64,000 nucleotides of DNA from an uncultured Aquimarina sp. (GTDB lineage: Bacteria > Bacteroidota > Bacteroidia > Flavobacteriales > Flavobacteriaceae), in contig CANMFM010000011.1 in assembly GCA_947497175.1 (NCBI GenBank), positions 124,001 through 188,000 of the forward strand, given 5' to 3'. The translations under genes were made by a program, and so were the position numbers. Under the pieces are notes generated by a model that saw only the letters and a list, made by a program, of their open reading frames with translations, ran no database searches and was not told where the DNA came from. Below, piece by piece: positions 18,462 to 26,823 of this stretch (position 1 is its first letter; each line of letters starts with the position of its first letter).

Positions 18462-19619
18462 TTAGATTACCGTACTCAATTTTACTGAATGTGGATAAGC
18501 TTTTTGGCGATTCTGGAATTTGAGAATGGCTTCTTTTACTACAACTCCCTCATCAATATTTATTGCGTTTTTGATCGTACTGTTCTTTAACCAACTCGCT
18601 CGACCTTCAAGTACCGATTTTAAATGTACTATTAATGCAGCAGAAATCGATCTTGAAGCACTTTCCCAAAAATAACTGGGTGTATGATCAACTGCATAGT
18701 AATCGATGGTATCTACAGCTATAATGGGATTTTTAAAACTGGTTGGGGTGGCAAAATAAAAACCCATTCCCTCATCACAACTAACATCGACGATTAGTGT
18801 ACCTGGCTTTAATCTGTCTTTTTCTTCTTCTATCACAAAATTGATTGGGTTATTTGGATCTTGAAATGTACCATTAATTATGATTTCAGATTCATTTATC
18901 AAATCTAGTAATGGTTTTTCTGATCCATCATGTTCTACGATAAGTAATCGGGGATCATTTATTTCGCTTTTAATAATCCGAACATACTTTATATCTAATA
19001 TTTCTTCTCTTACTTCATGGTCTGGCCTCTGAATACATACAGTAATATCTCTAAAACCATGGGCTTTTAATGCATAAATTGCTCCTCTGCTTACCGCTCC
19101 AAAACTAAATATAATTACCTTTCTTTGATTTCCATAATGACCATCTATTCCTTTCAGTTGCAAAGCATGGATAACAGCACAGTAACCAGCCATTTCATTG
19201 TTCTTATAAAATGTGTGTCTGCCCGCTTCTCCATTTGGCTTCCAAACGAACATATCTTCAAAAGCAATTAAGGTTAATTTTCGATCTATAGCCGTTTGGG
19301 TAATTTCCATTTGCTGAGCACAGTGAGGATAACCCCAAAGAACACCACCTACTTTTAACTCTCTAAGATCAGAGACTACTGGTTTGGCTATAATAGTAGA
19401 TCCAATAGTTGATAATATTTCATTTCTCGTTGCTATTCCCCCTGTTCGACTTGCAATTTCTTCATCTTTAACATTGAATGGAGCTCCATATCCTTTTTCA
19501 AAAATGAGCTTTTTGCGAATGTTTTCCGGAAGTCTTTTTAGGTGTTCTGGGTGAATAGGCACTCGTCTTTCGTCTTCTTTTTTTGAGGTTCCAATAACAC
19601 CGATTTTTGATAAGGTCAT
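18462..19619 (-). CDS. N5-(carboxyethyl)ornithine synthase-like dehydrogenase (AlaDH/PNT family)
   Basis: A 385-aa protein of the alanine dehydrogenase/transhydrogenase N-terminal family. The N-terminal part has the family's RRVPIHPEHLKRLP (about residues 18-31) and FEKGYGAPF. The middle has LIAFEDMFVW and GRHTFYKNNEMAGYCAVIHA, and a nucleotide-binding segment VIIFSFGAVSRGAIYAL near 170. The end has YYAVDHTPSYFWESAS, which closely follows the VDHTPS-type segment of N5-(1-carboxyethyl)ornithine synthase. That enzyme reductively condenses pyruvate with ornithine using NADPH; the actual substrates here are not proven. It stands alone: opposite to both neighbours, with no amino-acid genes nearby, and flanked by a direct repeat. 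A perfect 10-bp palindrome (19664-19673) upstream could be an operator. Confidence 0.75.
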   Translation of the reverse strand: MTLSKIGVIGTSKKEDERRVPIHPEHLKRLPENIRKKLIFEKGYGAPFNVKDEEIASRTGGIATRNEILSTIGSTIIAKPVVSDLRELKVGGVLWGYPHCAQQMEITQTAIDRKLTLIAFEDMFVWKPNGEAGRHTFYKNNEMAGYCAVIHALQLKGIDGHYGNQRKVIIFSFGAVSRGAIYALKAHGFRDITVCIQRPDHEVREEILDIKYVRIIKSEINDPRLLIVEHDGSEKPLLDLINESEIIINGTFQDPNNPINFVIEEEKDRLKPGTLIVDVSCDEGMGFYFATPTSFKNPIIAVDTIDYYAVDHTPSYFWESASRSISAALIVHLKSVLEGRASWLKNSTIKNAINIDEGVVVKEAILKFQNRQKAYPHSVKLSTVI

Positions 19620-19985
19620 ATAATTTTTTTTTGAAATCGACGACTGCTATTAATGAAATAAACAAGACGTCTTATTAAGATTCTTATGATTGGTTACTTA
19701 CTAAAAATCAGTCATTAAGTGATATAGCGCATCAATAATCAGAAAGGAGGTGCATAAAAGTGACCTTTTGGGTTCCTAGGACTAGAACCTACAAGTATGA
19801 TAATATCAACGGATAAATAATCCAATACTAAAGATACTTTAAATAAGTGTAGTAATAGGTTAGAATTAATATAATTTATGAAACCGCATAAACTAAATAC
19901 TTGAGATAGAAAAGCCTCAAATAGATAAAAGTGTTCCTCTTTGCGACTCCAAAACTATAAATGATATTAATCTCTAGGAGTAGTA
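19620..19985. other. 366-bp divergent region with an extreme Shine-Dalgarno-like sequence
   Basis: It separates the synthase-like gene from the MtfA-type peptidase. It holds a 10-bp palindrome at 19664-19673, a 12-base purine motif at 19741-19752 that is the exact complement of a typical 16S rRNA 3' end, a tiny GTG frame at 19760-19816, a GGTTC/GAACC hairpin around 19770-19789, and a good SD for the peptidase at 19976-19980. No perfect -7 promoter element was seen. Confidence 0.4.
19741..19816 (+). other. Perfect SD-like 12-mer followed by an 18-codon open frame
   Basis: AGAAAGGAGGTG at 19741-19752 is complementary over all 12 bases to the usual CACCTCCTTTCT end of 16S rRNA. Seven bases later a GTG opens a frame of 18 codons ending at 19816 (MTFWVPRTRTYKYDNING). 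Coding is not proven; the region also contains a short inverted repeat and could be a relic of RNA-gene DNA on the other strand. Confidence 0.25.
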
Positions 19986-21074
19986 TTGGAGTTTACTTTA
20001 ATCTTAGAAAAGATCAAAACACAATCGGGAATATTAATAATACTTATAGCATTAAGCCTTTTAATCATTACATTTTACTGCTTTTTGGAGTTAACGGTTG
20101 TAAGTAATCATAAGCAGAATGAAAATGGATTAATGTTAAATTACTATTTTAACAAGGTTTTTGTTTCTAAAACGTTACTTTTAAAGGTCTTAACCTGCAT
20201 TTTTCTTTTTTTGAACGTTTATATATCCATCTTATCATTAGAAGATGAACCTTCTAACTCTTTACTCCAAAATGTTTTGGGGATACTTGTTACTGTCGGT
20301 ATCGTGTCGATCTGTGTGTATTATGTTTTACGATATCTGGAATCTGTCTACGTCAAATATAAAAAGAAGCCATACTTCATCCACTTTTATCCTTCAATCA
20401 AAGAGTTACCTTCTCATTTACAGTTGTTCATAGAAGAAAATGATTTTTATAATAAGCTGGATAAAAAACGTAAGAAATACTTTGCCCATAGAACAGCAGT
20501 GTTTTTAGATGATATACGCTTTGTGGGGCGAGAAGGTCTGGTCGTCAATGATTTTATGCGTATGCAAATTACGATGATGGTTATTCAGCTTACCTTTGGA
20601 ATGAGGCATTATTTATTAGAGTATCTAAATACAATAATTATATATCCGGCTTCATTTTATTCAATCTTAAATAAAACTGAAAATATCGGAGAGTTTAATC
20701 CAAGGTCGAAGGCTCTAGCGCTATCCTGGAAAGATTTTCAAAAAGGAAATTTGCATGAAGACGATGGCAGAAACCTGGGAATCCATGAGATTACACATGC
20801 AATTCATTATAATTCTATAAAAAATAATAATATAAGTTCTGAAATATTTTATGATACATTTTTAGAATTGGAAGAATATCTTGGAGCTATAGAAATTAGA
20901 AAACAGATAGTAGATGCTAAAATACTGAGAGAGTATGCCTTTACAGATAAGTTTGAATTTATTGCGGTTTTGATCGAGGTTTTTATGGAATCTCCAGACG
21001 ATTTAAAACAGAAATTTCCTAAAATATATGCATATGTAGTACAGATGCTAAATTTTAGGTATTTTGAAGATTAA
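19986..21074 (+). CDS. Membrane-anchored zinc peptidase, MtfA (M90) family
   Basis: A 362-aa protein read from TTG; the choice is supported by AGGAG five bases upstream. The N-terminal 120 residues contain about three membrane segments (near 15-37, 58-78 and 85-107). The rest is an MtfA-like domain with the zinc motif HEITH at residues 267-271 (within NLGIHEITHAIHY) and a following ELEEYLGA helix likely to supply the third ligand. MtfA of enteric bacteria is a soluble metallopeptidase that binds the glucose regulator Mlc; Bacteroidota lack that pathway in this form, so the target here is unknown. The membrane anchor is an addition to the classical form. Codons 49-56 carry one copy of the 24-bp repeat shared with 18246. 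Confidence 0.8.
   Translation: MEFTLILEKIKTQSGILIILIALSLLIITFYCFLELTVVSNHKQNENGLMLNYYFNKVFVSKTLLLKVLTCIFLFLNVYISILSLEDEPSNSLLQNVLGILVTVGIVSICVYYVLRYLESVYVKYKKKPYFIHFYPSIKELPSHLQLFIEENDFYNKLDKKRKKYFAHRTAVFLDDIRFVGREGLVVNDFMRMQITMMVIQLTFGMRHYLLEYLNTIIIYPASFYSILNKTENIGEFNPRSKALALSWKDFQKGNLHEDDGRNLGIHEITHAIHYNSIKNNNISSEIFYDTFLELEEYLGAIEIRKQIVDAKILREYAFTDKFEFIAVLIEVFMESPDDLKQKFPKIYAYVVQMLNFRYFED
20129..20152 (+). repeat. 24-bp direct repeat, copy 2 (inside the MtfA-type gene)
   Basis: Identical to 18246-18269. It encodes the segment around LMLNYYF of the peptidase, in the same frame as the relic at copy 1. Confidence 0.7.
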
Positions 21075-21139
21075 GTATATCCCGTTCTCAAGAATCAATT
21101 ATATTTATGGCCGAAACAGTATGATTTAATAATAAAACT

Positions 21140-21850
21140 ATGGAAGAGTTTCAGCAAGTATTGCCTGTTAGTTCACTCACAGACGAAAAAAGAGTAGCAT
21201 TTTATAAAAAAACGTATACACATCTTGCCATGGCAGTTTTACTTTTTGTAATTGTCGAATGGGTGTTTTTTCAAATTGAACCTATTGTTGATTTTGCATT
21301 TTCGATGACTCAAGGATGGCGTTGGTTGCTTATGTTGGGTGGTTTTATGGTAGCCACCTCTTATGCCGAAAAAATGGCTTTTAGGAACCATAACATTAAA
21401 GAACAATACCTTGGGTTATTACTCTATGTCGTTGCCGAAGCGTTTATTTTTATTCCACTAATCGGAATTGCAATGATCATTTCTGAAAGTGGAGGAGTAC
21501 ATATTCTTAATCAAGCCGCTATATTGACCCTCGCTTTATTTACGGGATTATCTGCCATCGTCTTACTAACCAAAAAAGATTTTTCTTTTCTTAAATCTAT
21601 CCTTACTATTGGGTTTTTTATTGCCGTGGGATTAATCGTAGCCGGAATGTTATTTGGGTTTAATTTAGGGCTTTGGTTTAGCGTTGGTATGGTAGTTTTG
21701 GCCTCAGGTTCGATTCTATACCAAACTTCAAATATGGTTCATAAATATTCTGAAGATCAATATGTCGGAGCATCACTAGGATTGTTTGCTTCCTTGATGC
21801 TGTTGTTTTGGTATATTTTAAGCATTTTGTCCAGATTTAGTGGTGACTAG
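21140..21850 (+). CDS. Bax inhibitor-1 (BI-1/YccA-YbhL) family membrane protein
   Basis: A 236-aa protein with a short cytoplasmic N-terminus ending FYKKTYTHLAMAVLLF, the characteristic entry into the first helix of BI-1 proteins, then about seven membrane helices to the end. Characterised bacterial members are pH-sensitive calcium-leak channels or protease-associated inner-membrane proteins; the role here is not known. The length is normal. It starts 65 bases after the peptidase gene on the same strand, so the two may be co-transcribed, and a strong terminator follows. Confidence 0.88.
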   Translation: MEEFQQVLPVSSLTDEKRVAFYKKTYTHLAMAVLLFVIVEWVFFQIEPIVDFAFSMTQGWRWLLMLGGFMVATSYAEKMAFRNHNIKEQYLGLLLYVVAEAFIFIPLIGIAMIISESGGVHILNQAAILTLALFTGLSAIVLLTKKDFSFLKSILTIGFFIAVGLIVAGMLFGFNLGLWFSVGMVVLASGSILYQTSNMVHKYSEDQYVGASLGLFASLMLLFWYILSILSRFSGD

Positions 21851-21870
21851 AAAGATATAAACTATACAAT

Positions 21871-21902
21871 AGAGCCAGGTTATCTACCCGGCTCTATTTT
21901 TT
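21871..21902 (+). terminator. Rho-independent terminator after BI-1 gene
   Basis: A 10-position stem with one mismatch (21871-21880 with 21886-21895), a 5-nt loop, then a T run. The stop codon of the convergent ypdA gene lies inside its right arm. Confidence 0.85.
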
Positions 21903-22874
21903 AAACAACCCTTGTTTTAAAAGAATATCTTGTATAATTGTTTTGGCATGAATCCTTGAGTTTTCAATAAACCATACATGCGTATCCATTCCTCCGCAGA
22001 TCACCCCGGCAAGATAGAGGTTCTTTATATTGGTTTCCATACTTTTTTCTTCATATTGAGGGTATAGTTTGTGATCGTCAGAAAGCTGTATCCCTATTTT
22101 TTGAAGAAACTCAAAGTTAGGCTTATACCCTGTTAACGCAAGTACATAATCATTTTCGATACTTATATCGCCTTCAGGAACTGTAATCTTAATTTTATCC
22201 GAGACGATTTCTGTAACACAAGCATTATAAAATACCTTAATACTCCCTTCTTCAATTCTGTTGAGAATATCCGGACGCACCCAATATTTAACGCGCTTAC
22301 CGATTTCTGGTCCGCGAACTATCATAGTTACTTCTGCTCCTTTGCGGTAACATTCTAAAGCTGCATCAACTGCAGAATTACTAGCGCCTACGACGGCTAG
22401 CTTTTGTTTTGCATAGAAATGAGGGTCTTTATAATAATGAGAAACTTTAGATAAACTTTCTCCCGGAACATCCATAGTATTAGGAATGTCATAAAATCCT
22501 GTCGCTACGACTATAAAAGAAGCGGTATATCTTTCTTTATCAGTTTCAATATAGAAAATTTCTTCTTGTTTTTTTACTGCAATAACCTTTTCAAATAAAT
22601 TGATATGCAAATCATTAGAAGTGACGATCCTACGATAATACTCAAGAGCTTCATTCCGTTTTGGCTTTGCTTCCTTACTTATAAATGGAATATCGTCGAT
22701 TTCTAGTTTTTCTGAAGATGAAAAAAACTGCATGTTTATTGGATAATTAAACAGTGAATTGACAATAGGGCCTTTTTCAATAATACGATAGTCAATGCCG
22801 TTTTTTTTAGCCTCTAAACCGCATGCAATTCCTATAGGTCCGCCTCCGATAATTATTAGATCTATGTGTGACAT
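21894..22874 (-). CDS. ypdA: YpdA-family FAD/NAD(P)-binding oxidoreductase (putative bacillithiol disulfide reductase)
   Basis: A 326-aa two-dinucleotide flavoprotein. The FAD motif GGGPIG is at residues 10-15, followed by the YpdA-type FNYPINMQFFSSSEKLEI. The second Rossmann motif AVVGASNSAVDAALE is near 160-175, and a late GVICGG-type FAD segment is near residue 290. YpdA reduces oxidised bacillithiol with NADPH in Firmicutes and is also found in bacillithiol-making Bacteroidota; there is no CxxC redox pair as in thioredoxin reductase, which fits. Monocistronic, convergent with BI-1. An intergenic hairpin repeat lies just upstream. Confidence 0.85.
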   Translation of the reverse strand: MSHIDLIIIGGGPIGIACGLEAKKNGIDYRIIEKGPIVNSLFNYPINMQFFSSSEKLEIDDIPFISKEAKPKRNEALEYYRRIVTSNDLHINLFEKVIAVKKQEEIFYIETDKERYTASFIVVATGFYDIPNTMDVPGESLSKVSHYYKDPHFYAKQKLAVVGASNSAVDAALECYRKGAEVTMIVRGPEIGKRVKYWVRPDILNRIEEGSIKVFYNACVTEIVSDKIKITVPEGDISIENDYVLALTGYKPNFEFLQKIGIQLSDDHKLYPQYEEKSMETNIKNLYLAGVICGGMDTHVWFIENSRIHAKTIIQDILLKQGLFKK

Positions 22875-22930
22875 TAAGAAATTTTATTTACTCGATAATC
22901 GAGATTAAAATGATCCAAGGCTTGCCTCGA

Positions 22931-22986
22931 AATCAAAATTATTTTCTAACCGATACCTCAGGGGCTTGCCCCAAGGTATTTTACTA
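22931..22986 (-). repeat. Dispersed hairpin-forming intergenic repeat, copy 1
   Basis: Shares with 46784-46842 an AATCAAAATTATTTTCTAAC start and a TATTTT-x-CTA end around a G/C-rich palindrome. On the minus strand the palindrome is GGGGCAAGCCCC with flanking ACCT/AGGT pairs. The middle differs between copies while pairing is largely kept. A degenerate echo of the first part lies at about 22893-22928. Confidence 0.7.
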
Positions 22987-23061
22987 AGTATATGTCGTAT
23001 TTTTTTTACGAATCTTAATTAGATCTATAAATCTACTACTTTTTGAGCTGAGGATACGAAA

Positions 23062-23094
23062 AAAGGCAAGTTTCATAATAAAACTTGCCTTTTA
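23062..23094 (-). terminator. Rho-independent terminator of the FG-GAP protein gene
   Basis: A perfect 13-bp stem (23062-23074 with 23082-23094) and a 7-nt loop, with a T run on the minus strand, 20 bases past the stop at 23114. Confidence 0.9.
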
Positions 23095-23113
23095 GATGAA
23101 AAATAGGAACAGT

Positions 23114-24883
23114 TTACTGAATCACTAACTTTTTTACAATCCTTTTTCCATCTATGGCTACGTTTAAAAAATAATTTCCTTTAGGTAATGATGACGTGTT
23201 GAGCTCTATCTTTTGATCAGAACCAAATGTAGCTTCCGAAATTAATACTCCCCCTACATTCCTAATACCAACGATAACTTCGTTTTTTGATTTTAAATTT
23301 TCGATATTAATTTTTACTCGTTTTTTTGAGGGATTGGGATATACAATGACTTCAATTTTTTCATTTTTTATTTCTTTAATAGGTGGAAACACCGGCTTTT
23401 TTTTACCTTCTTCTAGAGTATAAAATCTGTTTACTCTTAAGTTTTTGTACGTATCCACATTTCCCGAAGGCCAATAAATGGTTAGACGGTCTACTTTAGG
23501 AGCTTTGCTAAGTCCAAAATGTGCCCTTAAACTATTGTGCCCCATAAATGTATTGGAAGCAGAGATTTCTCTTTTTAGAGTGACCGCTTTGCCTTTAATT
23601 CTTGTAGTTAATTCTAATCTGGCACCTAACCCGGCTTTGTTTGAAGGATTTCCTACAAGTTTAATGTTTACAAAATGATTTTTTACAGCCAGGTCATTTC
23701 TAAAAAGACCTTTAATCCCACCCCCAACAATAAAAAAGTCCAAATCACCGTCGTTGTCATAATCAGCGGCGGCTGCACCGGTAGAATTTCCTCCCGTAGT
23801 TGAGTTAATAAGGTTTGTGCCGCTTTCAGTAAAAGTGCCATCTCCATTATTGATAAAATAACCACTACCTGTTGTGCTGGAAGCCGTAATAAGTACATCT
23901 AAATCTCCATCATTGTCAAAGTCACCCCAAACATTTGATAAATTTTGATTATTAGTAGTGGTAAAAGGGGTGTTGGTACTGATATAGTTCCCTGAATTGT
24001 TTACATAAAATTTGTTTTCTATGCCAGAATAGTTTGTTAGGCATACATCAAGATCACCATCATTGTCATAATCAATAACATTATAATTTTGCCCATCTTG
24101 TGGGTCTTCGGCAAAAGCCAAATCTGAACTCGTCAATTTTTGAAAGCCTTCTTTTCCTGTTTCGATCTGCAAATTTTTAAACAAGAAATCTTGTTTTATA
24201 CCAGTGGGACCGGCAGCGGGACCACTTGCAATAAACAAATCAGTATCTCCATCTTCGTCATAATCTGTCCAGCTGGATACTGTATATGCTTCTTTGTCTG
24301 TCAAAAATTCGTAAGGTTCGGTCACTTCAGTAAATGTACCATCAGAATTACCTCGATATAATCGGTTTGGAAAACTTAAAGGATCTAAAAAACCATCTGC
24401 AAACGTAAGAATGAAATCAACGTAACTATCGTTGTTATAATCGCACCATTGTGCACTCCACGTTCCTGAACTAATTGTGTTCAATATTGTGTTGGCTTCA
24501 ACAAATTTTCCACCACCTGTATTGGTATAAACTCGGGTTTGTAAAATGCCGGGTAGAGAAAATCTTGAGTACAGTAAGTCTAAATCACCATCATTTTCAT
24601 AATCGGCCCAACTGCAACCTACAAGCGCAGTTGCAATGGGGATAGCAGCACCGCCTTCGGCCACTTCAAAATTTCCGTTTCCTAGATTTCTATAAATTGC
24701 ACCCCCGTAGAATAAATCAAGTTTATTGTCATTGTCGATGTCTGTCCACGAAGTTCCGAAATAAGTACCACCAATGGTTGGTTCAGAAACAACAGGATTG
24801 TTTGTGTCTGTAATTAAAGTAAATTTTTGCGAAAAAACTGTAAAAGAGACACAGAAGCAAAAGTATAAAATTATAATTCTCAT
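23114..24883 (-). CDS. FG-GAP/VCBS repeat protein with ASPIC/UnbV and T9SS type A sorting domains
   Basis: A 589-aa exported protein with a signal peptide (first 18 residues, ending VFSQ). Residues about 40-400 hold repeated FG-GAP/VCBS blades, each with a calcium loop such as DIDNDNKLDLFYGG, DYENDGDLDLLY, DYDEDGDTDLFI and DYDNDGDLDFFIVGG, forming a beta-propeller. An ASPIC/UnbV domain follows (about 410-490; GLGARLELTTRIKG to VDRLTIYWPSGNVDTY). The last about 75 residues are a T9SS type A sorting domain (VIVYPNPSKKRVKI to KKLVIQ). It should be secreted through T9SS and held at the surface or released; such propellers bind proteins or glycans. Upstream is the membrane AraC regulator on the same strand, 78 bases away. 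Confidence 0.92.
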   Translation of the reverse strand: MRIIILYFCFCVSFTVFSQKFTLITDTNNPVVSEPTIGGTYFGTSWTDIDNDNKLDLFYGGAIYRNLGNGNFEVAEGGAAIPIATALVGCSWADYENDGDLDLLYSRFSLPGILQTRVYTNTGGGKFVEANTILNTISSGTWSAQWCDYNNDSYVDFILTFADGFLDPLSFPNRLYRGNSDGTFTEVTEPYEFLTDKEAYTVSSWTDYDEDGDTDLFIASGPAAGPTGIKQDFLFKNLQIETGKEGFQKLTSSDLAFAEDPQDGQNYNVIDYDNDGDLDVCLTNYSGIENKFYVNNSGNYISTNTPFTTTNNQNLSNVWGDFDNDGDLDVLITASSTTGSGYFINNGDGTFTESGTNLINSTTGGNSTGAAAADYDNDGDLDFFIVGGGIKGLFRNDLAVKNHFVNIKLVGNPSNKAGLGARLELTTRIKGKAVTLKREISASNTFMGHNSLRAHFGLSKAPKVDRLTIYWPSGNVDTYKNLRVNRFYTLEEGKKKPVFPPIKEIKNEKIEVIVYPNPSKKRVKINIENLKSKNEVIVGIRNVGGVLISEATFGSDQKIELNTSSLPKGNYFLNVAIDGKRIVKKLVIQ

Positions 24884-24961
24884 AAGCCTGGATTTTAAGA
24901 TTTATAAGAATAAAGTTCACTATAAAGAAATGAGAACTGGTTTAGAATTATAATTGTTTAC

Positions 24962-26095
24962 TTATTTATCCTGAACTATTACGTGTTTTTTCTTGTATTC
25001 TGAAGGAGTACAGTTATATTTATTTTTGAATGCAGTATTAAATGTTGCTTTATTATTAAAGCCTACGTCAAAATAAATGGTTTTGATGCTACTTTCTGCA
25101 TCCTCTAAAAGCATTTTTTGAGCTTCTTCTAACCTGTATTCATTAATGAATTGATTAAAATTTTTTTTTGCCTTTTCGTTGATAAGTTTTGAAAGCGTAT
25201 GTGTTGAAAATCCTAATCTATCAGCCAATTGTACCAATCGTAAATTGTTGTTTAAATACGGTTTGTTTTGTGTTATATAGCTCAGTAGTTTAGTATAAAA
25301 CTCATCTTTCGTTTTTTCTGTCAATTCTCCATTACCAGTCCTCTCCTTCAGGAATAAGTTAGATAATAATTCTCCATTAAAGATTGAAGGTTCCCGATAT
25401 ACCATATAACCTATTGCATATATAGAGATCGTCATGGAAAAAGAAATGGTATAATCCCAACCTAAATTAAAAAAAGGAAATTTTACCAATATATAATAAC
25501 TGATATAAGAAAGTATAAAAACTGAAAACAAGTTTAGTAGAAGGTGGGACCAGTTTTTTCTTAAGGCTTCATATTGAGAGATCGTGTTACTTTTGTGAAG
25601 AGCAATAAAGTCCTTAATTATAACAACATAAATGATAAGTGATAAAGCAGCTAGCCATGGGGATCTTAATGACCAAAAAATGGAAAACAGGATATCACTC
25701 CTATATTCGTCCAGGTTTTGAAACCCATTCGACATGATTAAAAAATAACCATTTAATAGAAATGATATTATTGCCGGTACAAAGTGAACCCATTTTATTT
25801 CGAATGATTTACGATAAAATCGTAAGATGTAGCTATAGAGTAGTGGGCCAAATGCCAGGTACCAGCTAGAATCAAAAAAATAAACATAGGGATATAAGGA
25901 TTCATATTTGGTCCAGAAAAAAACATATTGTATGAGTATCAAAGAAAATCCTGAAATCAGTAAGATAATGGGTAGATTATTTACTCTTCCATTTTTATTG
26001 ATACTTAGGATAATGCTCAGAAAGAATCCCAACGAACTTACCAGTAAAAACATTGACGTCCATGTATCAAAAGATGGTGTTAGACTCTGTTCCAT
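24962..26095 (-). CDS. Membrane-bound AraC-type regulator (multi-TM N-terminus, HTH_18 C-terminus)
   Basis: A 377-aa protein. The first about 235 residues contain about seven hydrophobic segments (for example MFLLVSSLGFFLSIILSI and LLLNLFSVFILSYISYYILV). The last 100 residues are a double helix-turn-helix of the AraC/XylS family: RLVQLADRLGFSTHTLSKL, then INEYRLEEAQKML, then FDVGFNNKATFNTAFKNKY and TPSEYKK. Such regulators in Bacteroidota are thought to sense an envelope or extracellular signal directly. It starts 10 bases after the rpe stop, so it is probably co-transcribed with rpe, and may control the downstream FG-GAP gene; that link is inference. Confidence 0.88.
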   Translation of the reverse strand: MEQSLTPSFDTWTSMFLLVSSLGFFLSIILSINKNGRVNNLPIILLISGFSLILIQYVFFWTKYESLYPYVYFFDSSWYLAFGPLLYSYILRFYRKSFEIKWVHFVPAIISFLLNGYFLIMSNGFQNLDEYRSDILFSIFWSLRSPWLAALSLIIYVVIIKDFIALHKSNTISQYEALRKNWSHLLLNLFSVFILSYISYYILVKFPFFNLGWDYTISFSMTISIYAIGYMVYREPSIFNGELLSNLFLKERTGNGELTEKTKDEFYTKLLSYITQNKPYLNNNLRLVQLADRLGFSTHTLSKLINEKAKKNFNQFINEYRLEEAQKMLLEDAESSIKTIYFDVGFNNKATFNTAFKNKYNCTPSEYKKKHVIVQDK

Positions 26096-26105
26096 TGTAT
26101 TTTAT

Positions 26106-26768
26106 CTACATATTCGCAACCTCTCTTAATTGTTTAATGGTATTGATTGGATTTTCACTTTTAAAAACAAAACTTCCTGCTACAAGTACATCAGCACCAG
26201 CATCAATAAGCTGTTTTGCATTTTTACTGGTTACACCACCATCAATTTCGATGAGAGTAGTGCTACCCTTTTTCTCAATTATTTTTTTAAGTTGCTTTAC
26301 TTTTTCGTAAGTATTTTCAATAAATGATTGTCCACCAAATCCTGGATTAACACTCATGATACAAACGAGATCAATATCTTGTATGGTGTCTTCAAGCAGG
26401 CTTACATTAGTGTGCGGATTGATCGCAACTCCAGCTTTCATACCTTCTGCTTTTATGGCTTGTAACGTGCGATGTAAATGTGTACAAGCTTCATAATGCA
26501 CTGTTAAGATGTTGCTTCCTAATTCTGCAAAAGTTTTGATATATCGATCTGGATCAATAATCATTAAATGCACATCGATTGTTTTTTTAGCATGTTTAGC
26601 GATATCTCTTAAAACAGGCATACCAAATGAAATATTGGGTACAAAAACACCATCCATGATATCAATATGAAACCAGTCTGCATCACTATTATTGATCATT
26701 TCTACATCGCGTTGCAGATTTGCAAAATCCGCTGCTAGTACTGAAGGTGCTATACGTTTTGAAGCCAT
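26106..26768 (-). CDS. rpe: Ribulose-phosphate 3-epimerase
   Basis: Interconverts ribulose-5-phosphate and xylulose-5-phosphate in the pentose phosphate pathway. A TIM barrel of 220 aa from the start chosen here (MASKRIAPSVLAADF); an in-frame ATG nine codons upstream (26795) is possible but gives an atypical extension. Signatures seen: HIDIMDGVFVPNISFG with the metal-binding His and Asp, VHLMI, CIMSVNPGFGGQSF, and EIDGGV with the second metal Asp and phosphate-binding glycines. Full length and intact. It overlaps nothing and is followed after 10 bases by the AraC-type regulator. Confidence 0.95.
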   Translation of the reverse strand: MASKRIAPSVLAADFANLQRDVEMINNSDADWFHIDIMDGVFVPNISFGMPVLRDIAKHAKKTIDVHLMIIDPDRYIKTFAELGSNILTVHYEACTHLHRTLQAIKAEGMKAGVAINPHTNVSLLEDTIQDIDLVCIMSVNPGFGGQSFIENTYEKVKQLKKIIEKKGSTTLIEIDGGVTSKNAKQLIDAGADVLVAGSFVFKSENPINTIKQLREVANM

Positions 26769-26823
26769 AAAATTATGTATGTTATTTTCAGGCAAAAGTA
26801 CTATTTAAGTTTTACATTATGCG

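Noticed and set aside
19760-19800. tRNA gene on the minus strand at the GGTTC/GAACC arm
   Set aside because: The T-arm-like piece is followed by no acceptor or anticodon arm that pairs; at most a relic.
18246-20152. attL/attR of an integrated mobile element
   Set aside because: The repeats are long enough, but there is no integrase, transposase or tRNA end between or beside them.
26769-26795. Upstream ATG of rpe
   Set aside because: It gives an atypical N-terminal extension; the family starts right before the ApSVLAADF strand.
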